From JAYWDA01 sp043747555 (GTDB lineage Bacteria > Bdellovibrionota > Bdellovibrionia > Bdellovibrionales > Bdellovibrionaceae): 64,000 nt of DNA. Made by a program: the position numbers and the translations under genes. The notes beneath the pieces were generated by a model, which worked only from the letters and a program-made list of their open reading frames with translations, ran no database searches and had not been told where the DNA came from. The stretch spans positions 124,001 through 188,000 of the forward strand of contig JAYTOY010000020.1 of the NCBI GenBank assembly GCA_043747555.1. The letters run 5' to 3'. Below, piece by piece: positions 9,226 through 18,856 of the stretch. Numbering within the stretch: the stretch's first letter is position 1; every line of letters begins with the position of its first letter.

Positions 9226-9867
9226 GTGACTGCAAGATTATCCCCGTTATCGACTGTCTGTGGGCTCTTACTTCCTGTTTTTCTTTTAGGCTGCGGAAGT
9301 GCTCAGAAGCAACGATTAGAACTCCGAGAAAAATTAGCGGCTTCATCAGGAATGTACTGTGAATTTATCAGTGGTGATGTTCATAACGACATAGATGTTG
9401 AACTGAATATGCAAATGGCAAGGCGTTGTGAACCTACAAAACCTCTATCCATCACTAACTATAAAAATTCTTCTGAAAACTACGGCGTGATTTACTGTTG
9501 TAGTATTAAAAAAGATGAAGCGAAGAAAGTAGCTCCACACTCTTCCGCGCCCATTGCCCCGGTCAGTGTGTCCAAGAAAAATTCTGATGAGTTAGATTTA
9601 AGTGATGATTCTGATAAGCCATCACTTCCGCCAAAAACAAATCCAACCACTTTAAATAACCCAGTGGCTCCTGCGAGTAAGCCGTCACCGGCGCCTGCGC
9701 CTTCAAAACCTGCAAGCTCAGCGCCCGCGGGCACGACAACAAATTCAGCGGCATCTTCGTCGAAGCCTTCAGGTTCCTCTGCTCAGCAAACGACAGGTCC
9801 ACAGAATTCTCCAAAAAGCCCTAGCAAAACCCCCGACACGCCTGAGACTGATATTCTTGGCGAGTAA
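9226..9867 (+). CDS. Putative lipoprotein with a Pro/Ser/Ala-rich tail, between murD and ftsW
   Basis: GTG start at 9226 with an excellent AAGGAGGG ribosome site. The 213-residue product has a hydrophobic leader ending in the lipobox LLGC (C23), so it should be lipidated and held in an envelope membrane. Residues 24-105 form a small Cys-containing domain (four cysteines, including an adjacent CC pair near 90). From about 110 the chain is a low-complexity Pro/Ser/Ala/Thr linker ending in acidic residues, the kind of flexible tether that spans periplasm or peptidoglycan. No family recognised. Its place inside the dcw operon suggests an envelope or division role. Confidence 0.7.
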   Translation: MTARLSPLSTVCGLLLPVFLLGCGSAQKQRLELREKLAASSGMYCEFISGDVHNDIDVELNMQMARRCEPTKPLSITNYKNSSENYGVIYCCSIKKDEAKKVAPHSSAPIAPVSVSKKNSDELDLSDDSDKPSLPPKTNPTTLNNPVAPASKPSPAPAPSKPASSAPAGTTTNSAASSSKPSGSSAQQTTGPQNSPKSPSKTPDTPETDILGE

Positions 9868-9875
9868 GTAGAGCC

Positions 9876-10997
9876 ATGCTTCGATATCTTTCTAGTGGAT
9901 TATTGCTGACCGTGATTGCACTTTTCGGAATCGGATTGGTTCAAGTTTATAGCTCCAGTTATATTTTTGCGATCGAATCCTATGGCGACGCCTTATATTT
10001 TTTTAAGCGCCAATTTATTTTCACCATCGTGGCCCTCGTCGTATTATTTGCTGGTGTCCATGTTCCGTGGCGCTGGGTTGAACGAATTGGCTGGATGCTG
10101 TGGCCTTTAGGTGGAATTTTAGTTGCGATGACTTTCATTCCAGGTGTCGGTGTTCGAGTCGGCGGAGCTTTGCGATGGCTGCAAACCCCCTTAGGAATTC
10201 GGTTAGAGCCTGCCGAAATCCTTAAGTTTTCATTCACGCTTTTAATCGCAAGTATTATGGTTGGAAGACGCAGTAATATCGGTCGTACACCTTGGTGGTT
10301 GCTGACAATTATTTGTGTCTTGCCGTTTATTCTTTTATTAAGACAGCCCGATTTCGGTAGTTTTGCAATTATGATTTTAGTTGGTGTTGGCTTATTGTTT
10401 GCGTTTGGACTTTCTTGGAAATACATGGCCACCGCGACAGCGATCATCCTTCCAGCTTTTTATTTTCTAGTGATGGCTGTGCCTTATCGACGAGCCCGAG
10501 TGATGACGTTTCTAGATCCTTGGGCGGATCCCGAGCAAAAAGGCTTTCAAGTCATTCAAAGTTTACTGAGTTTTCACTCTGGAAGTTTATTTGGCGTGGG
10601 AATGGGACAGGGGCAAGGAAAGTTATTTTTTCTGCCAGAGGCCCATACTGATTTCACGTTAGCCGTTTTTGGTGAGGAAATGGGTTTCCTGGGAGTTTTA
10701 TTTTTACTCAGCCTCTATGGTTTTTTGATTTACAGTGGATTTCGAATTGCCATTAAAGCTCACGATCCCTTTAAACGAGCGGTGGCTTTGGGACTTTCAA
10801 TGACTTTTGCACTGTCGGTGTTTATTAATACCGGGGTTGGGTTAGGACTGCTTCCTACGAAAGGTTTAACGCTGCCATTTTTAAGCTATGGAGGCAGTTC
10901 TTTAGTTTGTGTTGCTGCCATCTTCGGACTTCTAATTAATATTGAAAAATCCCTGCAAGACGATACATTAAGCACAAAGCTTAAACGCAATCGGTAA
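9876..10997 (+). CDS. ftsW: FtsW, septal SEDS peptidoglycan glycosyltransferase
   Basis: SEDS-family polytopic membrane protein of 373 residues with about ten hydrophobic helices. The loop GMGQGQGKLFFLPEAHTDF carries the conserved Asp of SEDS polymerases, and LPTKGLTLPFLSYGGSS is the C-terminal signature of FtsW/RodA. FtsW polymerises lipid II at the septum together with FtsI. Placement next to murG supports ftsW rather than rodA. Nine bases separate it from the lipoprotein gene. Confidence 0.93.
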   Translation: MLRYLSSGLLLTVIALFGIGLVQVYSSSYIFAIESYGDALYFFKRQFIFTIVALVVLFAGVHVPWRWVERIGWMLWPLGGILVAMTFIPGVGVRVGGALRWLQTPLGIRLEPAEILKFSFTLLIASIMVGRRSNIGRTPWWLLTIICVLPFILLLRQPDFGSFAIMILVGVGLLFAFGLSWKYMATATAIILPAFYFLVMAVPYRRARVMTFLDPWADPEQKGFQVIQSLLSFHSGSLFGVGMGQGQGKLFFLPEAHTDFTLAVFGEEMGFLGVLFLLSLYGFLIYSGFRIAIKAHDPFKRAVALGLSMTFALSVFINTGVGLGLLPTKGLTLPFLSYGGSSLVCVAAIFGLLINIEKSLQDDTLSTKLKRNR

Positions 10998-11000
10998 TTC

Positions 11001-12089
11001 ATGAAAAAAAAGACAGTGATGATAGCAGGCGGCGGTACAGGGGGACATATCTATCCCGCGGTGGCGATTGCTCGAGCACTTCTTGAAATGGATCCATCTT
11101 TAGATATCCAATTTGTCGGAAGCCCCGGTGGTTTAGAAACTAAAATTATTCCTAAAGAGGGTTTTGCCTTACATTTAATTCGGGTTGGAAAACTGAATCA
11201 AAGCGGTGGTATTTTTGGAAAGCTAAAGACCCTCTTTGGTATTCCCGTCGCTTTGGTGCAATCGATGGAACTCCTGTTTGAGGTTAAGCCGCAAATTGTT
11301 CTGGGAGTCGGTGGCTATGCTTCAGGTCCCTTTGTACTGATGGCATCACTGTTGGGATTTAAGACGGCCATCTGGGAACCCAACGCTCATCCTGGATTGA
11401 CCAATCGTTGGTTATCCTTTTTCGTGCGTCGCAGTTTAGTTGTTTTTGAAGAGGCCGGAAAGATGCTCAAGAGTAAACATATTTTGCAAATCGGATTGCC
11501 TGTTCGGAAAGAAGTGGAAGAGATGACCCCCAGACTCTCTGCTGATGATAAGTTTCATCTGCTTATTTTTGGTGGAAGTCAGGGCGCTCGAGCGATTAAT
11601 AAGGTCGTGCAAGAAACCATGGTTAGATATGCCGTGGAATTAAAAAATATCGAAGTTGTTCATCAGACAGGGCCCCATGATATTGCGGCTGTTAAAAAAG
11701 CTTATGAAAATTTGCCATCGCTCCAAGCCCACGAATATCTTTACGGCATGGAAAAATATTATCAATGGGCTGATCTGGTGATTTGTCGGTCCGGAGCCAG
11801 CACTGTAGCAGAGCTTGCCGCCTGTGGAAAGCCAGCCCTTTTAATTCCATTGCCAACGGCCGCAGACAATCACCAATTTAAAAATGCCCAAAGTTTGGTT
11901 GAACATAAAGCCGGAATTTTGCTAGAACAAAAAGATTTAACTCCAGAAATTTTATTGCATGAAATTTTAAGGCTTCGAAATAATAAAAGAGATCTTGAAC
12001 TCATGACTTTAAATTTAAAAAGGTTTTATAAACCTAAAGCCGCTCACCATATTGCTGAGTATCTTCTCAGTGTTGGAGAAACCGCATGA
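11001..12089 (+). CDS. murG: MurG, lipid II synthase
   Basis: GT28 glycosyltransferase of 362 residues adding GlcNAc to lipid I on the inner face of the cytoplasmic membrane. Visible motifs are GGGTGGHIYPA at the N-terminus, GGSQGARAIN in the middle and RSGASTVAELAACGKP for UDP-GlcNAc binding. The stop overlaps the murC ATG by four bases. Confidence 0.95.
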   Translation: MKKKTVMIAGGGTGGHIYPAVAIARALLEMDPSLDIQFVGSPGGLETKIIPKEGFALHLIRVGKLNQSGGIFGKLKTLFGIPVALVQSMELLFEVKPQIVLGVGGYASGPFVLMASLLGFKTAIWEPNAHPGLTNRWLSFFVRRSLVVFEEAGKMLKSKHILQIGLPVRKEVEEMTPRLSADDKFHLLIFGGSQGARAINKVVQETMVRYAVELKNIEVVHQTGPHDIAAVKKAYENLPSLQAHEYLYGMEKYYQWADLVICRSGASTVAELAACGKPALLIPLPTAADNHQFKNAQSLVEHKAGILLEQKDLTPEILLHEILRLRNNKRDLELMTLNLKRFYKPKAAHHIAEYLLSVGETA

Positions 12090-13447
12090 AATTAGCAAAA
12101 GCTAAATTTCACTTTATCGGCATTGGTGGAATTGGAATGTGTGGCCTGGCTGAAGTTCTCCATAACATGGGGTCCCAGGTGACGGGCAGTGACCTTTCCG
12201 AAAATGCTAACACTGCCCATTTAAAACAGATCGGAATAAAAATTTACACAGGTCATAGTGCGGCTCACGTTGGGGATGCAGACGTTGTTGTCTATTCAAG
12301 TGCTGTACAATTTGGAAATCCAGAAATTGCCGAAGCTCGAAGTCGTGAAATTCCATTGATTCCTCGCGCTGAAGCGCTGGCTGAAATTATGCGCCTTCAG
12401 CGCGGCATTGCAGTGGCTGGGACGCACGGAAAAACCACCACCACCAGTATGGTGGCCTCCATATTGTTGGCAGCTAATTCAAGTCCAACGATTGTTGTCG
12501 GTGGACGATTTGCCGCTATCAAATCATCAGCTCAGCTCGGTCAAGGTGAATGGCTCGTGGCTGAGGCCGATGAAAGTGATGGAAGTTTTAATCGGTTAAG
12601 TCCTGAAATTGCGATTATTACAAATATTGATTCTGACCACATGGATTATTACAAAAGTTTTGATAATTTGATCAAAGCTTTTAGCGATTTTGCCTTGCGC
12701 CTGCCATTTTACGGAGCTTGTGTGGCTTGCGGGGATGATCCGCACGTTCGAAAAGCTCTAGAGAATTATCCAAAGCGAGTTTATTATTATGGTTTTCAGC
12801 CGAAAAATGATTTTGTTCTAAAGGGTAGCAATAGCCATTATGAAATTCATAAAATGGACCGCCAAAAAAACAGCCTGCAAAAATGGTCCGAAATAAACTT
12901 AAAAATTCCTGGTAAACATAATGCTTTAAATGCGACAGCTGCTTTTGTCACGGGCTGGGTGGCGGGTTATTCCATAGAGATTTGTAAAAAAGGCATCGCC
13001 GCCTTTGAAGGGGTTGATCGACGCTTTCAATTTAAGGGCGAAAAAAATGGCATTCGAGTTTATGATGATTACGGGCATCACCCGACTGAAGTATCAGCGG
13101 TTTTGGATGCTTTTAAAGAAAAATATCCGCAAAATCGGCTCGTCATTTTCTTTCAGCCACATCGATTTTCCAGGACGCAAAGCTGTTGGCTTGAATTCAC
13201 CAAATGTTTCCAACAGGCGGATCACTTGTTAATCTCTGATATCTATCCGGCTGGAGAAGCTTCCATTCCTGGGGTCACCTCTAAAAAGTTGGTTGAAGAA
13301 ATTAAACACGGGCACAAATTTTATCTACCCAAAAGCGATCAACAGACCGATCAGGTGTTGGCCCACTTAAAAAAAGGTGATGTTCTTGTCACGTTGGGCG
13401 CTGGCGACGGCTGGAAATTGGGCCTTGAAATTTTAAAGAAGCTCTGA
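12086..13447 (+). CDS. murC: MurC, UDP-MurNAc:L-alanine ligase
   Basis: Mur ligase of 453 residues that starts peptide assembly on UDP-MurNAc. HFIGIGGIGMCGLAEVL at the N-terminus is the MurC nucleotide-fold signature; GTHGKTTTTSMV holds the ATP loop and DDYGHHPTEV is the C-terminal domain motif. Overlaps murG by four bases and murB by one base. Confidence 0.95.
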   Translation: MKLAKAKFHFIGIGGIGMCGLAEVLHNMGSQVTGSDLSENANTAHLKQIGIKIYTGHSAAHVGDADVVVYSSAVQFGNPEIAEARSREIPLIPRAEALAEIMRLQRGIAVAGTHGKTTTTSMVASILLAANSSPTIVVGGRFAAIKSSAQLGQGEWLVAEADESDGSFNRLSPEIAIITNIDSDHMDYYKSFDNLIKAFSDFALRLPFYGACVACGDDPHVRKALENYPKRVYYYGFQPKNDFVLKGSNSHYEIHKMDRQKNSLQKWSEINLKIPGKHNALNATAAFVTGWVAGYSIEICKKGIAAFEGVDRRFQFKGEKNGIRVYDDYGHHPTEVSAVLDAFKEKYPQNRLVIFFQPHRFSRTQSCWLEFTKCFQQADHLLISDIYPAGEASIPGVTSKKLVEEIKHGHKFYLPKSDQQTDQVLAHLKKGDVLVTLGAGDGWKLGLEILKKL

Positions 13448-14343
13448 TGGAAATTCAATCTCAAGTGCCTTTGGCAAAGTATACATCTTGGCAAATCGGC
13501 GGGCCAGCCCAGTACTTTTGCACACCTAAAAACTTAAATGAAATTAAAGAAGCCGTCAGCGAAGCCAAAAGAAATTTATGGCCACTGACTATTCTTGGTG
13601 GTGGCAGTAATGTTTTAGTTTCAGATCATGGTGTCGATGGGTTAGTTGTGTGTTTAAAAGACTTTGTCGGTGTCACCACAACCATTGAGAATCAGAATTT
13701 ATTTATTGAAGCACAAAGTGGGACTTCTAAATCGGAGCTTTTAAAAATATTTTTAAAAAATAAGTTAGCGGCCGCTTTATTTTTAGCTGGCTTGCCCGGT
13801 GATGTTGGCGGTGGTGTTGTGATGAATGCCGGCGTCAGCGAAGCCATGGCGCCTCGTGAGTTCGGTGAATTGGTGGAATGGCTCGAAGTCTTAAGGACTG
13901 ATACTTTAAAAATAGACCGGATCTTTTCCAAAGATTTGCGCTGGAGTTACCGTCACTCTGAAGGATGGCAGCCCGGGCTTATAGTTAAGGTTCGGATGAA
14001 GTGGGTCTTAGATGCGCAGGATGATATTTTAGCTAAAGTCAAAGCCGCGAACTTAAGTCGTCTCAGCAAGCAGCCCTTAGATCTTCCAAGCTGCGGATCC
14101 GTTTTTGTTAATCCTCCCGGCCACAAGGCGGCAGGATTGATTCAAGACTGTGGATTGAAAGGGTACCGCGTTGGTGATGCCCAGGTTTCCTTAAAGCATT
14201 CTAATTTTATAGTGAACTTGGGACAAGCGACGGCCGCTGACACCCTGCAGGTTATCACTGATGTAAAAGCCAAGGTATTGGCTGAAAAAAATATTCCGTT
14301 AAAGACAGAAGTTGTTCTGCTTGGAAAAGGTTTTCAAAAATAA
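13447..14343 (+). CDS. murB: MurB, UDP-enolpyruvyl-GlcNAc reductase
   Basis: FAD-dependent reductase of 298 residues that makes UDP-MurNAc. The FAD segment LGGGSNVLVSDHG, the SYRHSEG tract, the GSVFVNP loop with the proton-donor serine, and the AGLIQDCGLKG region identify MurB; the length suits the short (type II) form. Its ATG overlaps the murC stop. A 51-base gap follows, with no clear terminator. Confidence 0.93.
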   Translation: MEIQSQVPLAKYTSWQIGGPAQYFCTPKNLNEIKEAVSEAKRNLWPLTILGGGSNVLVSDHGVDGLVVCLKDFVGVTTTIENQNLFIEAQSGTSKSELLKIFLKNKLAAALFLAGLPGDVGGGVVMNAGVSEAMAPREFGELVEWLEVLRTDTLKIDRIFSKDLRWSYRHSEGWQPGLIVKVRMKWVLDAQDDILAKVKAANLSRLSKQPLDLPSCGSVFVNPPGHKAAGLIQDCGLKGYRVGDAQVSLKHSNFIVNLGQATAADTLQVITDVKAKVLAEKNIPLKTEVVLLGKGFQK

Positions 14344-14394
14344 ATTAAATTTTAACTGTTCGACCGCTCGATGAAAATCCGCTAGATTTAAAAA

Positions 14395-17300
14395 ATGAAA
14401 AGACATTTTCTATTTTCAGAAGCGCGTCCTTTAGTGCAGGCCGGCCGACATCATTTTGTCAATGAAGCTGACATCATGGAAATGCCAGAATCCCAGGTTC
14501 CGGCGAATGTTGATTTTCATGAAGCCCTACTTGATTTTTCGTCAGGGCGCCGTTTGATCTGGAGCAATCTTCGCGCCTTGGGGTCTAAGTTTCGATGGGC
14601 CATGGCTTATTATCTGGGATCCGTATTATTGGGACTGTGTGTTCCTGTGATGGTTCACAAATTTATTTATTTACTGAGCCATATCCAAGACGGGGACTCT
14701 TTAGGAAACTTAATTCTGCTTTGCTTGGCCTTATCAACGACTGTCGTCCTTCAAGGCGTTTTACTGCATCATAATTTTTATCACACTTTGGGCTGTGAAC
14801 AGATCGGCACGCGAGCTTTAAACCGCAAAATATACCGGCACAGTTTGCGCTTAAGCGTGGATTCAAGAAATAAAACACCGGTCGGTGACATCGTTAATCA
14901 TATGTCGACAGACTCCGATGGAGTTTCAGAATTTGTTTTTATTTTTTCTGAAATGATCGAGGCTTTGCTGGTCACTTTGGGATGCTGTGGATTGTTATTT
15001 TATTACCTGGGCTGGACTGCCGTTGCGCCGTTAATTCTATTTTTTATTTTAGCACCTTTATCGAAAAAATTAGCAGGACGCTTCACTCATCTTGATGAGG
15101 TGATGATGAAATGGCGTGATCAGCGAGTCACGCTGATGACTCAAATTTTATCCGCAATTCGCGTTGTAAAATATTTTGTTTGGGAAAAAAGTGTCTACGA
15201 TGAGGTCCAAGCTGTGCGGGAAAACGAGCTCCGGGCGCGAAAGAAAATGGCACAGACCGAAGTGATGTGTGGGGCGGCTTTTACTTCAGTCAGCTCGATT
15301 GTTTTGTTTGTTGCCTTGGGTCTTCATTCTTTACGGGGGCAAACTTTAGATGCCGCTTTGATTTTTACTTGTGTCTCATTATTCGGATTATTAGAAGGCC
15401 CTTTAGGGCGCATGTCGAATCTACTTTCAAGAATGACCAATTCCTTTGTCGGCAGTCGCCGAGTTGTAGAGTATTTGCGACAACTTGAGCGAACAGAAAC
15501 CCTTAAGTATCCAGAATTAGTTTCGTACCCAGCAGCTGTTGAAGTGAGGAATTTATCTATAGCGTATAAAAATCACACAGATATTTTAAAAGACATTAAT
15601 TTTACATTAAATGGCGGAGAAGCCTTAGCGATCGTAGGCTCTGTTGGTTGCGGAAAGACATCACTGTTGCTGGCACTTCTTGGTGAGCTCGACCCCGTCA
15701 CAGGTTCAGTCCAGGTGCTCCCTCAAAATTCTTCAGGGGCAGGAACCAAGCAAGCTTTCTGTACGCAAGAGGCTTATATTATAAACGGATCCTTGCGGGA
15801 GAACTTAGCCTTTGGGGAAAATATTTCTGATGCAGAAATTGAACGGGTTTTGAAATTGACAGCCCTTGATCAAGATATGAAATTATTCCCGGCCGGGTTA
15901 AATACTGAAATCGGTGAAAAAGGGGTTAATCTTTCAGGTGGTCAAAAGCAAAGAGTAGCTATGGCTAGAGCGTGTTTGGCGCGCCCAGGTTTGGTGTTTT
16001 TAGATGATCCTTTATCGGCTGTTGATGTGATCACCGAAAAGCATTTGGTAGATGAATTATTATTCGGAGAATGGAAAGGTATCACGCGGATTCTTACAAC
16101 TCACCGAATGGAATCACTTTATCAATTTAACCAAATTATTTTTTTAAGTGACGGGAAAATCATGGCCGCTGGATCCTTCCAGGAAGTTTTAAAAAACAAA
16201 GAATTCGTTAATTTTTATGCTGGCCATGATTCTGTGGTCAAAGACGAAGCCGCGCTAACAGCGAAACCGTTGATGCAACTAGCTCTAGAAACGCAAAGTC
16301 GAATCACTGAAGATGAAGAGCGCGAACGAGGAGCTGTGAAATCAACAGTTTATTTTGATTATATTTCATCCTTGGGTGGAGTAGGACGTTTTCGGAACGT
16401 AAATCTTATACTGCTTTGTTCTGGAACAATGGCGGTGGTTCTTATGCCACTTTTGCAAAAAGCTTGGCTCTCAAACTTAGCAACCTTTGGCGAGCCTTTA
16501 AAAGGTATTTTGATCTACGGAGCGCTCGGGATTGTCACCCTCTGTGTTGGTCTGATGAATGGATTATTTTGGTTGCAACGAGGGGTTGCGTCAGGTCGAA
16601 ATATTCACAATGCGATGTTGAAATCAGTGCTAGCTGCACCGATTCGATTTTTTGATTCAACTCCGATTGGTCGTGTTCTGCAAAGATTCTCGAGGGATAT
16701 TGAGTCCGTAGACGTTTACTTGCAGTGGACTTTCGAATCGGCTGTGCATTGTTTTTTACAAGTCGTAGTTGCTTTAGCTCTGATCTGTTCAATTTTACCA
16801 ATTGCGACGATTGTTTTTGTACCGATGTTAGTTTTTTTCTATTTTCTCCAGCGAGACTACAGGCGGCCAGCCCGCGAAATCAAACGCTTGGATTCGTTAG
16901 CAAGGTCGCCAAGGTATGCTCACTTTAAAGAAACCTTGATGGGCTTAACAGTGATCCGTGGGTTTAAAAAAGAAGATTGGTTTTTTGAAAATTTTAAGAA
17001 ACGTCTCTATTACAGTCAGCAGACTTTTTATAATCACTACATATTAAACCGCTGGTTCTCAGTTCGTATTTCTGTGCTAGGTGGTGTTGTCACAGGAGTG
17101 GCTACAATTTTGCTAGCTTTGGCTGTACAGCGAAATCTAGTTTCACCGGGAATGGGTGGATTACTTTTAATTTATGCCTTGTCGTTTTGGACTTATCTTA
17201 ACTGGGGCATTCGAGTTTTTTCAGATATTGAATCCCGTATGACGTCGATGGAGCGGCTTAAGTATTACTCAAATCTTCCAGCAGAAGCGGGTCATTCTTT

Positions 17301-18030
17301 AGAAGTACCAAAAATGGAAGAGTGGCCTAAAAAAGGTGAAATTATTTTTGAAAATGTTTCGGTTCGATATGCGGAACATTTGCCGCTTGTTCTAAAGGGC
17401 GTTAGTTTTTCCATCCGGCACGGTGAAAGAATTGGATTGATTGGACGAACGGGCTCTGGAAAAAGCACATTACTACAAACGTTATTTCGCTTTGTTGAAT
17501 TAGAATCAGGAAATATTTATTTAGATGGTCGTGAAGTTCGTAGTCTGACTCTTCCTGAGCTTCGAAAAAATTTGGCCATCATTCCGCAGGATCCCGTTTT
17601 ATTTATGGGAACTGTACGAAGCAATTTAGATCGCTATGATCAGTATTCAGAAACTGAAATTGAAAGCGCTTTAAGGGCTTCATCAATGTGGGAATTTATT
17701 CGTTCTTTGCCATTAGGTCTGAACCACATCATCACTGAAAATGGTTCAAATTTTAGTCAAGGTCAGCGACAGCTGCTTTGCATGGCACGAGCTCTGCTTG
17801 TGAAATCAAAAGTCATCGTGCTTGATGAAGCGACAGCTAGTGTTGATGTTCAAACGGACATCATTATTCAAAAAGTGATCCGTGAAAGTCTTAAGGATGT
17901 GACCTTACTTATTGTGGCGCATCGATTGGGAACGGTGATGGACAGCGATCGTATTATCGAGCTGTCCCAAGGAGAAATTTTAGATATCTGGAATCCAAAA
18001 GATCGAAAGCAAGACCTAGGTCCGTTTTAA
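14395..18030 (+). CDS. Full-length ABC transporter of MRP/ABCC type (TMD-NBD-TMD-NBD)
   Basis: A single 1211-residue chain with two membrane domains and two nucleotide-binding domains. NBD1 has Walker A GSVGCGKTS (K421), signature LSGGQKQR and Walker B FLDDPLSAVD, in which the catalytic Glu is Asp. NBD2 has GRTGSGKST (K1023), FSQGQRQLLCMARAL and VLDEATASVD. This pattern, one degenerate and one consensus site with an FSxGQ second signature, is that of ABCC/MRP-like exporters and not of the usual bacterial half-transporters. Residues 1-60 resemble the L0-like lead of ABCC proteins; no TMD0 is seen. The ATG lacks a clear ribosome site. Substrate unknown; the location between murB and ftsQ suggests an envelope-related export role. 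Confidence 0.88.
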   Translation: MKRHFLFSEARPLVQAGRHHFVNEADIMEMPESQVPANVDFHEALLDFSSGRRLIWSNLRALGSKFRWAMAYYLGSVLLGLCVPVMVHKFIYLLSHIQDGDSLGNLILLCLALSTTVVLQGVLLHHNFYHTLGCEQIGTRALNRKIYRHSLRLSVDSRNKTPVGDIVNHMSTDSDGVSEFVFIFSEMIEALLVTLGCCGLLFYYLGWTAVAPLILFFILAPLSKKLAGRFTHLDEVMMKWRDQRVTLMTQILSAIRVVKYFVWEKSVYDEVQAVRENELRARKKMAQTEVMCGAAFTSVSSIVLFVALGLHSLRGQTLDAALIFTCVSLFGLLEGPLGRMSNLLSRMTNSFVGSRRVVEYLRQLERTETLKYPELVSYPAAVEVRNLSIAYKNHTDILKDINFTLNGGEALAIVGSVGCGKTSLLLALLGELDPVTGSVQVLPQNSSGAGTKQAFCTQEAYIINGSLRENLAFGENISDAEIERVLKLTALDQDMKLFPAGLNTEIGEKGVNLSGGQKQRVAMARACLARPGLVFLDDPLSAVDVITEKHLVDELLFGEWKGITRILTTHRMESLYQFNQIIFLSDGKIMAAGSFQEVLKNKEFVNFYAGHDSVVKDEAALTAKPLMQLALETQSRITEDEERERGAVKSTVYFDYISSLGGVGRFRNVNLILLCSGTMAVVLMPLLQKAWLSNLATFGEPLKGILIYGALGIVTLCVGLMNGLFWLQRGVASGRNIHNAMLKSVLAAPIRFFDSTPIGRVLQRFSRDIESVDVYLQWTFESAVHCFLQVVVALALICSILPIATIVFVPMLVFFYFLQRDYRRPAREIKRLDSLARSPRYAHFKETLMGLTVIRGFKKEDWFFENFKKRLYYSQQTFYNHYILNRWFSVRISVLGGVVTGVATILLALAVQRNLVSPGMGGLLLIYALSFWTYLNWGIRVFSDIESRMTSMERLKYYSNLPAEAGHSLEVPKMEEWPKKGEIIFENVSVRYAEHLPLVLKGVSFSIRHGERIGLIGRTGSGKSTLLQTLFRFVELESGNIYLDGREVRSLTLPELRKNLAIIPQDPVLFMGTVRSNLDRYDQYSETEIESALRASSMWEFIRSLPLGLNHIITENGSNFSQGQRQLLCMARALLVKSKVIVLDEATASVDVQTDIIIQKVIRESLKDVTLLIVAHRLGTVMDSDRIIELSQGEILDIWNPKDRKQDLGPF

Positions 18031-18043
18031 AAAATTTGCGAAG

Positions 18044-18071
18044 GGAACCTACAGAATAGACTGTAGGTTCC
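18044..18071 (+). other. Perfect 11-bp inverted repeat between the ABC transporter and ftsQ
   Basis: GGAACCTACAG at 18044-18054 is repeated as its reverse complement at 18061-18071 with a six-base loop. It starts 14 bases after the transporter stop and ends just before ftsQ. There is no T-run after it on the plus strand, so it is not a canonical terminator for that direction; it could be an RNA-stabilising or processing hairpin, or a partial terminator. Confidence 0.6.
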
Positions 18072-18096
18072 AAAGGACTGCCGCTAAGCTTAAGTG

Positions 18097-18846
18097 ATGA
18101 AAGCCTTCCGAATTTTTTTTAGAATTATTTCAGTGGTTGTGGTTATTCCATTTCTTTTGGGGGGCGCTTTATTTTTCTTAAACCAAAAAGGCTATTTTAA
18201 ATTAGATCGAATTGAAGTCCTGATCGAAAACGGTCCATTAGAATCCCACTATTTAAAACCACAGGTTGAGTCAGTCGAAAAAATGATCGAAGCTTTCCGC
18301 GGGCAATCGCTGTGGCATATGGATCTAGCAAAATTACAAAAACAAATTCAAAATTTGAACTGGGTTGAAAGCGTCAGCTTGGTCAGGCAATGGCCCACCA
18401 CACTGAAAGCAAAAATTAAACCCTTGGATGTGAAACTGCTTCTACTGACAAAAAAAGGAGAGTTTTTCCCTGTTGTTCGTAAAGGTGAAATTTTAAGCCC
18501 CATCGAAATTAGAAATGTTCCCGATGCGATGATTTTGCGTGGCGATATTTTTCAAAAAAACTTAGAGCTGCGAAAAAAAGCCGTCAGTGTTTTAGAAAGC
18601 ATTCCAACTGAAGGAACGTTTTCTCGGGCGCAAATTTCAGAAATGTCCTACAAAGAAAAAGAAGGTTTTTGGCTGACACTGATTCGCAGCGGAGTGGAAG
18701 TGCGAATCGGTGAAGAATTAGTTCCGTTAAAAAGCGCGCGCGTTTCGCAAGTGCTTGATTATTTAAAGTCTCACCAGTTTGAGGCACGCGTCATAGACGC
18801 GGATCTATCTCAGAAAGTCCTTGTCAGGTTGCGTAAGGATCCCTAA
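18097..18846 (+). CDS. ftsQ: FtsQ-like division protein (POTRA domain)
   Basis: A 249-residue bitopic protein: short cytoplasmic N-terminus, one membrane segment (about residues 8-28), then a POTRA-like region ending in WVESVSLVRQWPTTLKAKI, the conserved FtsQ/DivIB signature, and a beta-rich domain. FtsQ links early and late division proteins with FtsL and FtsB. A GTG three bases upstream (18094) is an alternative start; neither has a strong ribosome site. Position before ftsA supports the call. Confidence 0.85.
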   Translation: MKAFRIFFRIISVVVVIPFLLGGALFFLNQKGYFKLDRIEVLIENGPLESHYLKPQVESVEKMIEAFRGQSLWHMDLAKLQKQIQNLNWVESVSLVRQWPTTLKAKIKPLDVKLLLLTKKGEFFPVVRKGEILSPIEIRNVPDAMILRGDIFQKNLELRKKAVSVLESIPTEGTFSRAQISEMSYKEKEGFWLTLIRSGVEVRIGEELVPLKSARVSQVLDYLKSHQFEARVIDADLSQKVLVRLRKDP

Positions 18847-18856
18847 GCTTAAGACT

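Noticed and set aside
9980..10447. 155-codon minus-strand ORF over ftsW
   Set aside because: Reverse-strand shadow of the ftsW reading frame; no ribosome site and no recognisable protein features.
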